Positions 54,057 through 63,130 of a stretch of 64,000 nucleotides of DNA are shown here, piece after piece. Both the position numbers and the translations under genes were made by a program. The stretch comes from PZPK01 sp965230795. Lineage in GTDB: Bacteria > Pseudomonadota > Gammaproteobacteria > Pseudomonadales > Oleiphilaceae. Within the stretch, counting starts at the first letter, position 1. Each line of letters opens with the position of its first letter. The notes beneath the pieces were generated by a model, which was not told the origin of the DNA, ran no database searches, and saw only the letters and a program-made list of their open reading frames with translations. Where the stretch lies: NCBI GenBank assembly GCA_965230795.1, contig OZ246020.1, positions 2,046,001 to 2,110,000 on the forward strand. Reading direction: 5' to 3'.

Positions 54057-55180
54057 AGATAGTGCATTCCATATCCAGCCTGGATAAGCAATCAGGAGGG
54101 CCCTCCAATTCAGTCAGTAACCTTAGTGATAGTCTGTGCCTAGCAGGACTGAATAGCGCAATACATACCCTGGATACCGGTAATGAAGTGGTTGATACGG
54201 ATTGCCCAACAACATTTCATCCCGTGTTGCTCAGCAGAAGGCTAGGGCATTCGCCCTCACTCAGACGTGCCATGTTGTCGGCATTGGGAGAAGCAGACAT
54301 TCTTCACAATCACGGTTTGTGGATGTTACCGAATATCTATCCGGGTCATGTTAAAAAACGCACGTCCTGCAAACTGATACTTGCACCTCGGGGAACGCTG
54401 ACTCCCTGGTCTCTCCAGCAAAGCAAATGGAAAAAGAAACTGGTTTACGCTTTGGGCCAAAAAGGCGTCTTGCGTCAAACCGACTGTTTTCATGTGACTG
54501 CCGAGAAAGAGTATGAAGATATCCGGCGGTTGGGCTTCAGGCAAGCCATTGCACTGATACCGAACGGAATTCATATGCCGGATCCGGGTAATTCGAATGG
54601 AAAGCGTGAAAAGCTGATCGTCTATTTGGGAAGAATTCATCCGCAAAAAGGGATTGAGCGCTTGCTAAATATTTGGCCGGCCGTGTCCGAAAAACGTCCC
54701 GGATGGAAGCTACTGCTATGTGGGCCGGGAGATCCTGATTACCTTGCGTCGGTTGAGACACGAATTCAGACAATAGGTGACTCTATTTCCTGTCCCGGGC
54801 CCTTGTGGGGCGATGAAAAAAGCAAGCTGCTGTTTCGCAGCTCAGTGTTCATTTTACCTTCCGAATCAGAGAACTTCGGTATCTCAGTCGCTGAAGCGCT
54901 GGCTCACGGTGTACCGGCAATCGTTTCGCGAGAGGCCCCTTGGCGAGGTCTGGTCGACAGGGAATGTGGCTGGTGGGTCCCTAACCATGACAGCGATTAT
55001 ATGGAGGCGATGCTAAACGCTACGTCCTTGGACTCAGATGAATTGGTTCGGATGGGTATTCGCGGAGCAGAATGGATGGCCAGAGATTTCAGCTGGGCTT
55101 CTATTGGTGCTGCCATGGCTCAAACTTACCAATGGTTGCAGGGTCAAGCGGATAGGCCGGATTGTATACGACTGGACTAA
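54053..55180 (+). CDS. Glycosyltransferase family 4
   Basis: A 375-aa GT-B enzyme. The N-terminal glycine-rich motif is SSLDKQSGGPSNSVSNLSDS and the donor-binding half includes LIVYLGRIHPQKGIERLLNI and the EX7E motif in PSESENFGISVAEALAHGVP. It acts in the cytoplasm on the lipid-linked EPS repeat unit. The start overlaps the upstream stop by 4 bp. A 65-bp gap follows before the acetyltransferase gene, the first gap in this run of coupled genes. Confidence 0.92.
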   Translation: MKIVHSISSLDKQSGGPSNSVSNLSDSLCLAGLNSAIHTLDTGNEVVDTDCPTTFHPVLLSRRLGHSPSLRRAMLSALGEADILHNHGLWMLPNIYPGHVKKRTSCKLILAPRGTLTPWSLQQSKWKKKLVYALGQKGVLRQTDCFHVTAEKEYEDIRRLGFRQAIALIPNGIHMPDPGNSNGKREKLIVYLGRIHPQKGIERLLNIWPAVSEKRPGWKLLLCGPGDPDYLASVETRIQTIGDSISCPGPLWGDEKSKLLFRSSVFILPSESENFGISVAEALAHGVPAIVSREAPWRGLVDRECGWWVPNHDSDYMEAMLNATSLDSDELVRMGIRGAEWMARDFSWASIGAAMAQTYQWLQGQADRPDCIRLD

Positions 55181-55245
55181 ATCAAATTGTCACAGTCCCA
55201 CACTATCGTAGCCACTCGGTTTAACAGCGAAAACAGAATGGAAAA

Positions 55246-55797
55246 ATGGAAAGCTCACTCGATATAAAGGCAAATCGCAAAGCACAGAAATATTCTTTGG
55301 GAGAAAAACTGAAACGGGTGCTATGGATATTTTGTTACCCTTTTTTCCGGTTTAGTTTTCGAACCATGTTTGGCTGGCGGAATTTTCTTTTGAGATGTTT
55401 CGGGGCCTCCATTGGCAAGAACGTCCATATTTACAATAGTGCCTGTATCTACATGCCCTGGAACCTGAAAATAGGTGAAGAGTCCGCCATTGGTGAGCAT
55501 GCCTATATCTATAATTTGGGGCTGATAAGCATAGGCCGTCAAAGCACCATTTCTCATCGCGCACATCTTTGTGCTGGCTCTCATGACTATAAGGACCCGT
55601 CATTGCCTCTGCTGAAGCCGGGTATTTCTCTTGGTGACCAGGTATGGATTTGTGCGGATGCCTTCGTTGGACCCGGTGTAGACGTAGCGGATGGATGTGT
55701 CATTGGCGCTCGAGCTGTGCTTAATCGCAGCACCGAAGCCTGGAAGGTATATGCTGGCAATCCGGCAAGAGTGATCAAGAATAGAGTGATTGGATAA
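55246..55797 (+). CDS. Colanic-acid-type (WcaF-like) acetyltransferase
   Basis: A 183-aa left-handed beta-helix acyltransferase with hexapeptide repeats (IGKNVHIYNSACIYMPWNLK; IGEESAIGEHAYIY). The likely catalytic histidine is in LCAGSHDYKDPSLP, and the C-terminus GNPARVIKNR is typical of the MAT-like group. It probably O-acetylates a sugar of the exopolysaccharide. The next gene starts 6 bp after its stop. Confidence 0.9.
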   Translation: MESSLDIKANRKAQKYSLGEKLKRVLWIFCYPFFRFSFRTMFGWRNFLLRCFGASIGKNVHIYNSACIYMPWNLKIGEESAIGEHAYIYNLGLISIGRQSTISHRAHLCAGSHDYKDPSLPLLKPGISLGDQVWICADAFVGPGVDVADGCVIGARAVLNRSTEAWKVYAGNPARVIKNRVIG

Positions 55798-55803
55798 TCA
55801 TCA

Positions 55804-56733
55804 ATGAACGTACTCCAGGATAAGGCCAATTTAACGGCGGTCGTTCTTACTTACAATGAATGCTTGCATATAGAGCGGTGCGTTAGCCGTTTACTGGATG
55901 TGGTAAAAGAGGTCGTCGTCATTGACAGTTATTCCACTGACCAAACGGTCGAGCTGGCCCGGAGTCTCGGCGCTCGCGTATACCAGAATCCATGGACAAA
56001 TCACGCGGTTCAGTTTAACTGGGCACTGGATAATGTCGAACTCAATACGGACTGGGTGATTCGGGTCGATGCTGACGAATATCTCGAGTTGGGCACTACC
56101 AATCTGGCTGTTGTTCTCGACAAAACCCCTGCTGAGATAAGCGGCTATACCATCAAACGAAAATATGTCTTTCTTGGCAAATGGATTCGGCACGGAACGA
56201 TGTATCCGGTCCACACCTTACGTCTGTTTCGTACGGGCAAAGGTCGTGTTGAGAATCGATGGATGGACGAACACATACTGATCAGGGACGGTCGTGTTGG
56301 CCAGCTGGATGTCGACATTGTTGATGACAATCTCAATCCGGTTAGCTGGTGGGTCCAGAAGCATAATGATTATGCGACCAAGGAGATGATTGAAACGCTT
56401 GATCTGACTTATCGTTTTCTTGGTTATGACTCTCCCGCTGATGGGCAGCAGGATAATCGTGCAGGCATGAAGCGAATGGTGAAAGAAAAGTTGTATGCCA
56501 GGCTTCCTGTGTTTGTCAGGCCCTTGTTGTATTTTCTGTATCGATACTTTCTGCGCCTGGGCTTTTTGGATGGGAGCAAAGGCTTTGCCTTTCATTTTAT
56601 GCAGGGGCTTTGGTACCGCATGCTGGTTGACCTGAAAGTAATGGAAGCTCAGAGCTGGATAGATCAGTGCAAGAGCCATGAGAAGTCAGACATCAAAAAA
56701 GTGATATCAGCTAAAACCGGTTTGGACCTATGA
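55804..56733 (+). CDS. Glycosyltransferase family 2 (WaaE-like)
   Basis: A 309-aa GT-A glycosyltransferase. It has the opening LTAVVLTYNECLHIERCVSR, the nucleotide-binding VVVIDSYSTDQTVELARSLG and the metal-binding DADEY in WVIRVDADEYLELG. The overall layout resembles WaaE/KdtX-like beta-glycosyltransferases. It is the last gene of the plus-strand EPS block and ends convergently with the minus-strand lipoprotein gene (56760). Confidence 0.9.
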   Translation: MNVLQDKANLTAVVLTYNECLHIERCVSRLLDVVKEVVVIDSYSTDQTVELARSLGARVYQNPWTNHAVQFNWALDNVELNTDWVIRVDADEYLELGTTNLAVVLDKTPAEISGYTIKRKYVFLGKWIRHGTMYPVHTLRLFRTGKGRVENRWMDEHILIRDGRVGQLDVDIVDDNLNPVSWWVQKHNDYATKEMIETLDLTYRFLGYDSPADGQQDNRAGMKRMVKEKLYARLPVFVRPLLYFLYRYFLRLGFLDGSKGFAFHFMQGLWYRMLVDLKVMEAQSWIDQCKSHEKSDIKKVISAKTGLDL

Positions 56734-56759
56734 ATGAAGAACCGGTGCTGGTTTAAACG

Positions 56760-58628
56760 CTATTGCAGTTGGGGTTTCAGAGCACTGTATATAATGTCTG
56801 CTATGGCGACATGACCCGCGGTTGAGGGATGAAAATCCACGCCTTTGCTAGTTGTTATGTTGTTGGGAGCAGAACCGGTCAGGTATTCCGCGGGTGGCGA
56901 AGCGCCCCATGAATGCGCTACAAACCTTACCACATCCCGGTATCCATCAAGGCGGCTAAGCGTCTGATTGTAAAGGTGATATCTGGCTATCCAGGCCTCA
57001 CCATCATCATCGTTCTCGATCAGCGAAATAAATTCGGGATGATGCCAGCCAAAGGTTTGAAACAAATAAATCTGCTCGAGTCGGGATGAGTGATCGATAA
57101 GATAATCCAGATCGGCTTTCAAATGTTGATTTACAGATGAAACATCGATGTGTGGTAGCAGATCATTTACCGAGCCCAGTACGACAATAATGGTAGGGTC
57201 GTAGTCAAGTGCTGACTCGATGTACGTGTGGGGTATCTCTCCTGCCGCGTCCCTGTCGGGGAAATTTACCCAACCGTGGCCGGAACAGGCGGCATTGTAA
57301 ATGGGAAGAAATTCGCCCGATTCTCTGAAAATACTGGCTTGAATCTGGTGTCCCCAGGCAGACGCACCTCTGGAAGAAGTACGCAATGTCTGTCTGAGAT
57401 TGGTATTAAGTTCCGTGGCATTTTGCAATGTATTCAACTCAAATACCGAGGTGTTGTCCTTTGATACAGGCTCGTTCCTGGATGTCGCAGATACGGCGAA
57501 GGAGTCCCCGAGAATAGCCAGTTTATGGGATGACGGTTCTGGCGAAATAAACTGGGTTCCCATACGGAGGCGCCTGACAAAAAAATCGCCTAGCAACTGA
57601 CTACCATTACGCGCACCGATTTCCAATCGATGCCAGGTATTTTGAATATTGCGGTCCGGTTCTATTTCAGCGAACAGGTTGCCATCAAGATAGACAAGTG
57701 TTCTGTTTTCATTCCAGCTCAGAAGAACTTCTGCAAATTTCGGGTGATAATTTTTCGAGACATGCGTGTTAGGGGCAATCATTTCGCTGACATGATCCCA
57801 GTTGTTGGAAATGTAAGTCAGACGATGATTACGGCTCTTGTACAGGTGGATGGGTGATTGGCCGGTGGGGCCTGTTGAATAGACGAGATAGTGTTCGTTG
57901 GCCAGCAGGGTGTCAGGATTTTCGGCATAGCCGTTTGAATCGTAAAAAACGCTGGTGTTGGCGTTTTCTGCAATCGCTACAATTTTACGTTCGACTTCCA
58001 AGTACAGGTATCCGGACGCCTCCAGTGCTTCCGAGCCCGGGTGAGATGCTCTCAGATTATCATTCGACAGATAACTTTGGCCCAGTCCGTTAAACCCTTT
58101 ATCGGACCAGAGGTATTGCTGGCCCCGGACAGTGAAACCGCTATCGGAGAGCGAGGAAGGTCCCAAACTGAAGTCAAGATCCAACAGGGCCGTGTCATCA
58201 GGTAGGTAGGCGGGTAAGGATGGTTCCGGTTCGTGTTCCGGAGTTTCGACCAGGACTGTCCGTGTCACCGATTCTGCTTGATTTCCGGCCTTGTCAGCAA
58301 CGCGGTAAGTCAGGGAGTAGGTGCCAGTTTGAGTTGTGATGACCTGTCCCAGCGTTCTGACGTCCGCAGACAAATAGCCGTCCCGGCTGTCAAAGGCACG
58401 TATCCCGGGATCCTCAAAGTCTCCGCCAAAAGGGACTGAAATGGATGAGCCTCCTAGCAGTTCAAGCTGTGGCGGAGTGGCGTCAGCTGTTTGATTAAGC
58501 TGCTCCTGACCTTGAGAAGCTGAATGTTCGGAACATGCGGCCAGCAAAAGTGTTAAGTAAAGGAGGCAGATTACCGCTTCTGGTAAACGAGAGCGAGGCT
58601 TACTGTTGCTTGCCCACATAGGCTTCAT
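56760..58628 (-). CDS. Lipoprotein with Ig-like, LamG-like and SGNH hydrolase domains
   Basis: About 622 aa from the ATG at 58628 (58619 also possible), giving a lipoprotein signal with lipobox LAAC (LLYLTLLLAACSEHS). A DUF5011/HYR-like Ig domain follows (about 35-110; FEDPGIRAFDSRDGYLSADV). A LamG-like sandwich comes next (about 150-350; VLLSWNENRTLVYLDGNLFA). The C-terminal SGNH/GDSL hydrolase has block I LAILGDSFAVSA, block III VVLGSVNDLLPH and block V VDFHPSTAGH. In block V the Asp is two rather than three residues before the catalytic His. It probably removes acyl groups from the exopolysaccharide, consistent with the acetyltransferase in the locus. It overlaps the upstream minus-strand gene by 29 bp. 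Confidence 0.83.
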   Translation of the reverse strand: MKPMWASNSKPRSRLPEAVICLLYLTLLLAACSEHSASQGQEQLNQTADATPPQLELLGGSSISVPFGGDFEDPGIRAFDSRDGYLSADVRTLGQVITTQTGTYSLTYRVADKAGNQAESVTRTVLVETPEHEPEPSLPAYLPDDTALLDLDFSLGPSSLSDSGFTVRGQQYLWSDKGFNGLGQSYLSNDNLRASHPGSEALEASGYLYLEVERKIVAIAENANTSVFYDSNGYAENPDTLLANEHYLVYSTGPTGQSPIHLYKSRNHRLTYISNNWDHVSEMIAPNTHVSKNYHPKFAEVLLSWNENRTLVYLDGNLFAEIEPDRNIQNTWHRLEIGARNGSQLLGDFFVRRLRMGTQFISPEPSSHKLAILGDSFAVSATSRNEPVSKDNTSVFELNTLQNATELNTNLRQTLRTSSRGASAWGHQIQASIFRESGEFLPIYNAACSGHGWVNFPDRDAAGEIPHTYIESALDYDPTIIVVLGSVNDLLPHIDVSSVNQHLKADLDYLIDHSSRLEQIYLFQTFGWHHPEFISLIENDDDGEAWIARYHLYNQTLSRLDGYRDVVRFVAHSWGASPPAEYLTGSAPNNITTSKGVDFHPSTAGHVAIADIIYSALKPQLQ

Positions 58629-58893
58629 AGTTAGCCATATGATCCTTGAAGTTTTCCAGGAACATGGCCTGATAACGCTCGGTGAAGAAATCCAGAGCTC
58701 CCTGCCGGTCTGCGGTAAAGTCATTCACATTTTTAGCCGCGCGGGCAACCACATAGGTGTTGTAACGTGATACGGCATACATCATTGCGGTGCCAACCAA
58801 TTCTGGTGAATGCTCTTGGCTCATCGTGTTGGCTTCGTCTACAAACTTGCCTACCAATTCAAAAAACAGATCTTGTGCTACCGGTTCAGCCAT
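58600..58893 (-). CDS. DUF3144 family protein
   Basis: 97 aa from the ATG at 58893, chosen because AGGAG lies 8 nt upstream on the minus strand; a longer upstream frame has no good start. The sequence (LFFELVGKFVDEANTM; AMMYAVSRYNTYVVARAAKN; LDFFTERYQAMFLENFKDHM) matches the pattern of DUF3144, a small helical cytoplasmic family of unknown function. Its 3' end overlaps the start of the SGNH lipoprotein gene, so the two may be coupled. It is divergent from xrtD with a 134-bp spacer. Confidence 0.82.
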   Translation of the reverse strand: MAEPVAQDLFFELVGKFVDEANTMSQEHSPELVGTAMMYAVSRYNTYVVARAAKNVNDFTADRQGALDFFTERYQAMFLENFKDHMANYEAYVGKQQ

Positions 58894-59027
58894 ATAAATA
58901 TCTCCTATGTATAGACGCTTACTATGATCGGAATATGTTTCATTTATGTTTAAGGCTATCGAAGAATCAAACGGGCGCCGGTCATATTTCTGACATCTCC
59001 TGGTCATAGACTTCAGCGCTGCTATCC

Positions 59028-60647
59028 ATGGATATATTGTTGGTAAATATGCAGGCGTTATTGGCTTACAGGCTTTCTTATAGTTCTCCGTTGTTTCTTC
59101 TCTTACTCGCGATGGCGGGCGGGTTACTAGCCTTTCTTTTTTATGATGCTTTTGTCTGGGTCATTGATCAGTGGACAAGCGAGGAAGAATACAGTCATGG
59201 CATGATAATCCCGTTCGTGGCCGGATACCTGGCCTGGCAGCGCAAGGGTAAGCTCGTTCATGATACGAATGAAGGGAATGCCTGGGGATTACTATTGATG
59301 CTTGCAGCGCTCGCACTCTACGTCGTCTCTGATTTGGCAACGATTTACGTGGCGGTGTTGCTGTCTTTTTTATTGTGTTTATACGGATTGGTGCTGCTTA
59401 CCCTAGGCTGGCGGAATACACGCGAGTTACTCGCCCCCCTTCTGATATTGATTTTCATGGTGCCGCTACCGGCTTTTATCAATAACAACTTGTCATCCAG
59501 TCTGCAGCTTATTTCTTCCGAACTTGGTGTGGCATTTATCAGGCTGTTTGATATCACTGTTTTTCTTGAAGGAAATGTCATCGACCTGGGCGCCTACAAG
59601 CTTCAGGTGGTGGATGCCTGTTCCGGACTTCGCTATTTGTATCCGCTGGTCGCTCTGGGCTTCATTCTTGCCTATCTGTGCCAGATACCGATCTGGTTGC
59701 GCACACTTATTTTTGTTTCGACAGTACCTATAACGGTCATTATGAATAGCATTCGTATCGGAGCGATCGGGGTGTCTGTTGAATACTGGGGACCGGAGAT
59801 GGCAGAAGGGCTGTTGCATGACATAGAGGGCTGGTTCATGTTCATGGCTTCCCTTGCCGTATTGATGCTTGAGCTCCACATCTTGCTGCGTATTAGTGGT
59901 GACAAACGGTCTATTTCTGAATTGCTTGTTATCGATGATAGCGCTCACACTGCAATGCAAGCAGATCAGGACAGCTTGGCTTCAACATCCATGGTCAATG
60001 GTGCTCCGGTGGCAGTATACGGTGTGGCAATCATCGGCATCCTCATGACCAGTGTCTATTCTTTGTATCAGTCTGAACAGGCGGAACGTTCTCCTGAGCG
60101 AATTACGCTGAATCACTTTCCTTTGCTGGTCGGAGATTGGTACGGAACACCGGATTCGCTGGAGAGTATTTATGTTGATGCCCTCAAGTTCGATGACTAC
60201 ATGATTGCAGACTACCGCAAGGGTAGTGATCATCTGAACTTCTATGTTGCTTACTATGGTTCGCAGAAAAAGGGAGAGTCGGCGCATTCGCCACGTAGCT
60301 GCATTCCTGGAGGTGGCTGGGTCATTGAGTCCATTGAGGAGGTTCATGTTGGCGATCTTTATCTCAATTCCCAGCCTTTGGTGGCCAATCGGACCTTGAT
60401 TCAGAAGGGCGATGCGAGACAGGTGGTGTATTACTGGTTTCAGCAACGTGGTCGGATCATCACTAATGAATATCTTGTGAAGTGGTACATTTTCTGGGAC
60501 GCATTGACCGAAAACCGAACCGACGGAGCCCTGGTGCGTCTCACCATGCCACTGCGCTCGGGTGATTCCATGGAAGATGCTGATGCTGCGGTCGCCGATT
60601 TTATGTCCGGCATCCTTTACAGGATGAATGATTTCATTCCCAATTAA
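59028..60647 (+). CDS. xrtD: VPLPA-CTERM-specific exosortase XrtD with fused EpsI domain
   Basis: A 539-aa inner-membrane cysteine transpeptidase-like enzyme. The N-terminal part (about 1-290) has eight or so membrane helices and the exosortase catalytic set: C198 in VVDACSGLRYLYP, R243 in MNSIRIGAIG and H264 in LLHDIEGWFMF. After about residue 320 comes a soluble EpsI (DUF3485) domain with YYGSQKKGESAHSPRSCIPG. The fused architecture fits the XrtD type that processes VPLPA-CTERM tails, and three such proteins are encoded in this window (3607, 19827, 42806). The start is uncertain: ATG 59028 or ATG 59049. It lies 12 bp before the next gene. Confidence 0.9.
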   Translation: MDILLVNMQALLAYRLSYSSPLFLLLLAMAGGLLAFLFYDAFVWVIDQWTSEEEYSHGMIIPFVAGYLAWQRKGKLVHDTNEGNAWGLLLMLAALALYVVSDLATIYVAVLLSFLLCLYGLVLLTLGWRNTRELLAPLLILIFMVPLPAFINNNLSSSLQLISSELGVAFIRLFDITVFLEGNVIDLGAYKLQVVDACSGLRYLYPLVALGFILAYLCQIPIWLRTLIFVSTVPITVIMNSIRIGAIGVSVEYWGPEMAEGLLHDIEGWFMFMASLAVLMLELHILLRISGDKRSISELLVIDDSAHTAMQADQDSLASTSMVNGAPVAVYGVAIIGILMTSVYSLYQSEQAERSPERITLNHFPLLVGDWYGTPDSLESIYVDALKFDDYMIADYRKGSDHLNFYVAYYGSQKKGESAHSPRSCIPGGGWVIESIEEVHVGDLYLNSQPLVANRTLIQKGDARQVVYYWFQQRGRIITNEYLVKWYIFWDALTENRTDGALVRLTMPLRSGDSMEDADAAVADFMSGILYRMNDFIPN

Positions 60648-60659
60648 GGTCCCGTAACG

Positions 60660-62288
60660 ATGTTGTTTATCGCCTGTTTTCTGGTTGCGATGCTGGTGGC
60701 CGTCATGGCGGTTCCCTTGCTGATGCGCCTGGCTGTTCCAATGGGCTTGATGGACGAACCCAACGAGCGCAAGGTACACGTCAACCAGATTCCCCGAATT
60801 GGCGGCATCGCTATCGTGTTTGGTTCCTTGCTTCCAATCATGATCTGGGCAGAGCTAGATCGTCATATTCAGGCTTATGTTCTGGGCTCCCTGTGTCTTT
60901 TGGTTTTTGGCATCTGGGATGATCGAAAGGAGCTGAACTACAAGATCAAGTTTCTCGGCCAGATGATAGCGGTGACGATCTTTATTGTTTACGGCAAGAT
61001 CACTATTCAATGGCTGCCTTTTCAGGGTCTGAGCATTGCGCCATTGTGGTTAAGCATTTTCCTCACTTTTTTTGCATTGTTGGGGATTACCAACGCCGTT
61101 AACCTGGTCGATGGACTGGATGGTCTGGCAGGGGGAACCTGTCTCCTGAGTCTCGGTGCGATTGCAGTACTCGCCTATATGGCGGGTGACATGCAACTGG
61201 TTATGCTGACCATGGCCATCAGTGGCGGCATTTTCGGTTTTCTGCGCTACAACACCCATCCGGCTTCCATATTTATGGGTGATACCGGCAGTCAGTTCCT
61301 CGGGTTCAGTATTGGTGTATCTGCCGTTATGCTGACACAAGTCAGCAATACTGCACTGAGTCCCATGCTGCCACTTATTCTGTTGGGTTTGCCGATATTG
61401 GATACCCTAACCGTCATGACGCGACGCATGATGAACGGACGCTCACCATTTTCCGCCGACAAAAACCACTTTCACCATCGATTGATGAACCTCGGCTTCA
61501 AGCACTATGAAGCGGTGATCATCATTTACCTCGTCCAGGTCGGATTAATATTGCTGGGTTTTACTTTTAAATATCAGAACGACTGGCTATTACTGCTCCT
61601 GTTTTTGGCTTTCTGCATCGGCTTCAACGGCATGTTTCGTTATGCCGAGTTCCGTCATTGGCGCTTCGGTAATTCTTCTTTGCAGAAGAACATGGCGCCT
61701 TACATCAGCGACCGGGCCTTTGAGCGATATCGAAATTTTGTTGTAGCCGGTGTGCGTCCAATTATCTTTCTAACCTTGCCTCTGTATCTGTTTGCCTGCA
61801 TTTGGGGGGCGAGAGATGTACAGGGTATGTTGCCAATCTATCTTCTAATGACTTTACTTTCGGTGGCCTTGCTGTTGACGCCCATGAAAGAACAATATGT
61901 CTGGGTAAGCCGAACTGTGTGGTATGCCTCCTGCGGACTTGCTGTATATTGCAGCGCCCAGGCAGGCTTTATCTCAAGTATCTGGGTACAGGGCTACATT
62001 CTTTTACTGGCCATCGCAATTCTGGTTTCTTTTCTCTTCGAACGGGAAGGGGGGTTCAGCATCAACCCGCTGGATGTGATCGTTCTGGTGTTTGCTGGCT
62101 TGGCGTTCTATCTAAGCGGTGTGGATCCAGCTTTCTCGCAGGTGGGGGTACAGGTTACCCAAGCGGTTGTGTTCCTGTATGCAGTAGAGCTGATGCTCAA
62201 TGGAAAACAGCGCCACCGTTCCCTGGCTCGCGCCGCGCTGACAGCAATTTTTGCAGTCAGTGGTCTCTCGCTTCTCGTCTCTGTATAA
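60660..62288 (+). CDS. Undecaprenyl-phosphate glycosyl-1-phosphate transferase (WecA/TagO-like)
   Basis: A 542-aa polytopic membrane enzyme of the MraY/WecA family that starts polysaccharide synthesis by moving a sugar-1-phosphate to undecaprenyl phosphate. Conserved sites seen are DEPNERKVHVNQIPRIGG, DDRKELNYKIKF, NAVNLVDGLDGLAGG, MGDTGSQFLGF and FHHRLMNLGF. It is longer than WecA (about 360 aa): residues 350-542 add about five further hydrophobic segments of unknown role. Probably cotranscribed with xrtD. Confidence 0.9.
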   Translation: MLFIACFLVAMLVAVMAVPLLMRLAVPMGLMDEPNERKVHVNQIPRIGGIAIVFGSLLPIMIWAELDRHIQAYVLGSLCLLVFGIWDDRKELNYKIKFLGQMIAVTIFIVYGKITIQWLPFQGLSIAPLWLSIFLTFFALLGITNAVNLVDGLDGLAGGTCLLSLGAIAVLAYMAGDMQLVMLTMAISGGIFGFLRYNTHPASIFMGDTGSQFLGFSIGVSAVMLTQVSNTALSPMLPLILLGLPILDTLTVMTRRMMNGRSPFSADKNHFHHRLMNLGFKHYEAVIIIYLVQVGLILLGFTFKYQNDWLLLLLFLAFCIGFNGMFRYAEFRHWRFGNSSLQKNMAPYISDRAFERYRNFVVAGVRPIIFLTLPLYLFACIWGARDVQGMLPIYLLMTLLSVALLLTPMKEQYVWVSRTVWYASCGLAVYCSAQAGFISSIWVQGYILLLAIAILVSFLFEREGGFSINPLDVIVLVFAGLAFYLSGVDPAFSQVGVQVTQAVVFLYAVELMLNGKQRHRSLARAALTAIFAVSGLSLLVSV

Positions 62289-62350
62289 GTCAGTTTTACT
62301 CGATACCACACGTGCATCGAGTTTGCTTTATTTCAAAATTATGACTATAG

Positions 62351-62364
62351 CTTAACTAGTTAAG
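62351..62364. repeat. 14-bp palindrome upstream of cheY
   Basis: CTTAACTAGTTAAG, perfectly palindromic, with its left half matching the CTTAACTAG core of the surface-gene motif. It is 69-82 bp before the cheY ATG, so not at the ribosome-binding site; it could be an operator. Confidence 0.4.
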
Positions 62365-62432
62365 AGGGCGCAGCGCGTCTCGCTTCTTATCCTGTGCCTT
62401 TGTAAAGTCTTCCTAATTGTAGGGATTGAGAT

Positions 62433-62798
62433 ATGTCCAAAAAAATTATGGTGGTTGACGACTCGGCAAGTGTCAGGCAAGCCGTGGCAATTGCCCTGCA
62501 GGGGGCGGGCTATGAGGTAGTGGAGGCTGTAGATGGAAGGGATGGCCTGGAAAAACTGGGGCGCGATCGTGTGCACCTGATTATCTCTGACGTGAACATG
62601 CCCAATATGGATGGTATTACCATGGTCAAGGAAATCAAGAACATGCCCAATCACAAGTTTACGCCTGTGATTATGTTGACCACTGAGGGAGCCGCCAAGG
62701 TGAAAGAGGCGGGTAAGGCTGCCGGTGTCAAAGCCTGGATGGTGAAACCCTTTAAGCCTGAACAGATGTTGCAAGCAGTCAAAACGCTGGTGCCATAA
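62433..62798 (+). CDS. cheY: CheY-like single-domain response regulator
   Basis: A 121-aa receiver domain with the acidic pair in MVVDDSASVRQ, phospho-acceptor D53 in IISDVNMPNMDG, the switch threonine in MLTTEGAAK and the lysine in MVKPFKPEQML. No output domain. It begins a plus-strand signalling cluster with a STAS protein and CheA. It relays the kinase signal to flagella, pili or another target; which one cannot be told here. Confidence 0.92.
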   Translation: MSKKIMVVDDSASVRQAVAIALQGAGYEVVEAVDGRDGLEKLGRDRVHLIISDVNMPNMDGITMVKEIKNMPNHKFTPVIMLTTEGAAKVKEAGKAAGVKAWMVKPFKPEQMLQAVKTLVP

Positions 62799-63107
62799 AT
62801 GATTCAGGTTGACGTCGTTGAAAAAGGATCGGAGTGTTTGCTCACCCTTGGGGGCGAGTTGAGCATTTACTCTGCAGACAGTCTTTTCAATGAGCACATA
62901 AAGCCCCTGGAAAAAAATAAAAATATCCGGATCGACCTCTCCGGTGTCGATGAAATCGACACCGCTGGTATACAGATACTGTTGGCCTTGAAAAGAGCGT
63001 TGGAAGGTAATCAGGCCAGCCTCATTCTGTCTGCAGTGTCTCCCGCTGTTGAGAAATACCTGGAACTGTTTCAACTCGAATCTGAATTCGTAGCGGACGA
63101 TCCATAA
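62799..63107 (+). CDS. STAS-domain protein (anti-sigma-factor antagonist-like)
   Basis: A 102-aa STAS domain starting immediately after the cheY stop. The site IRIDLSGVDEIDTAGIQILL contains the D-x-A-G pattern; the usual phospho-serine position (DSSG in SpoIIAA) is threonine here (DTAG). Proteins of this type accompany chemosensory clusters and partner-switching systems. It is 23 bp before cheA. Confidence 0.88.
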   Translation: MIQVDVVEKGSECLLTLGGELSIYSADSLFNEHIKPLEKNKNIRIDLSGVDEIDTAGIQILLALKRALEGNQASLILSAVSPAVEKYLELFQLESEFVADDP

Positions 63108-63130
63108 TACTCGCTTGAAGGAGGCTCGTT

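Noticed and set aside
58629..58724. Extended N-terminus of the SGNH lipoprotein
   Set aside because: It would deepen the overlap with the DUF3144 gene and place 32 residues before a clear lipoprotein signal.
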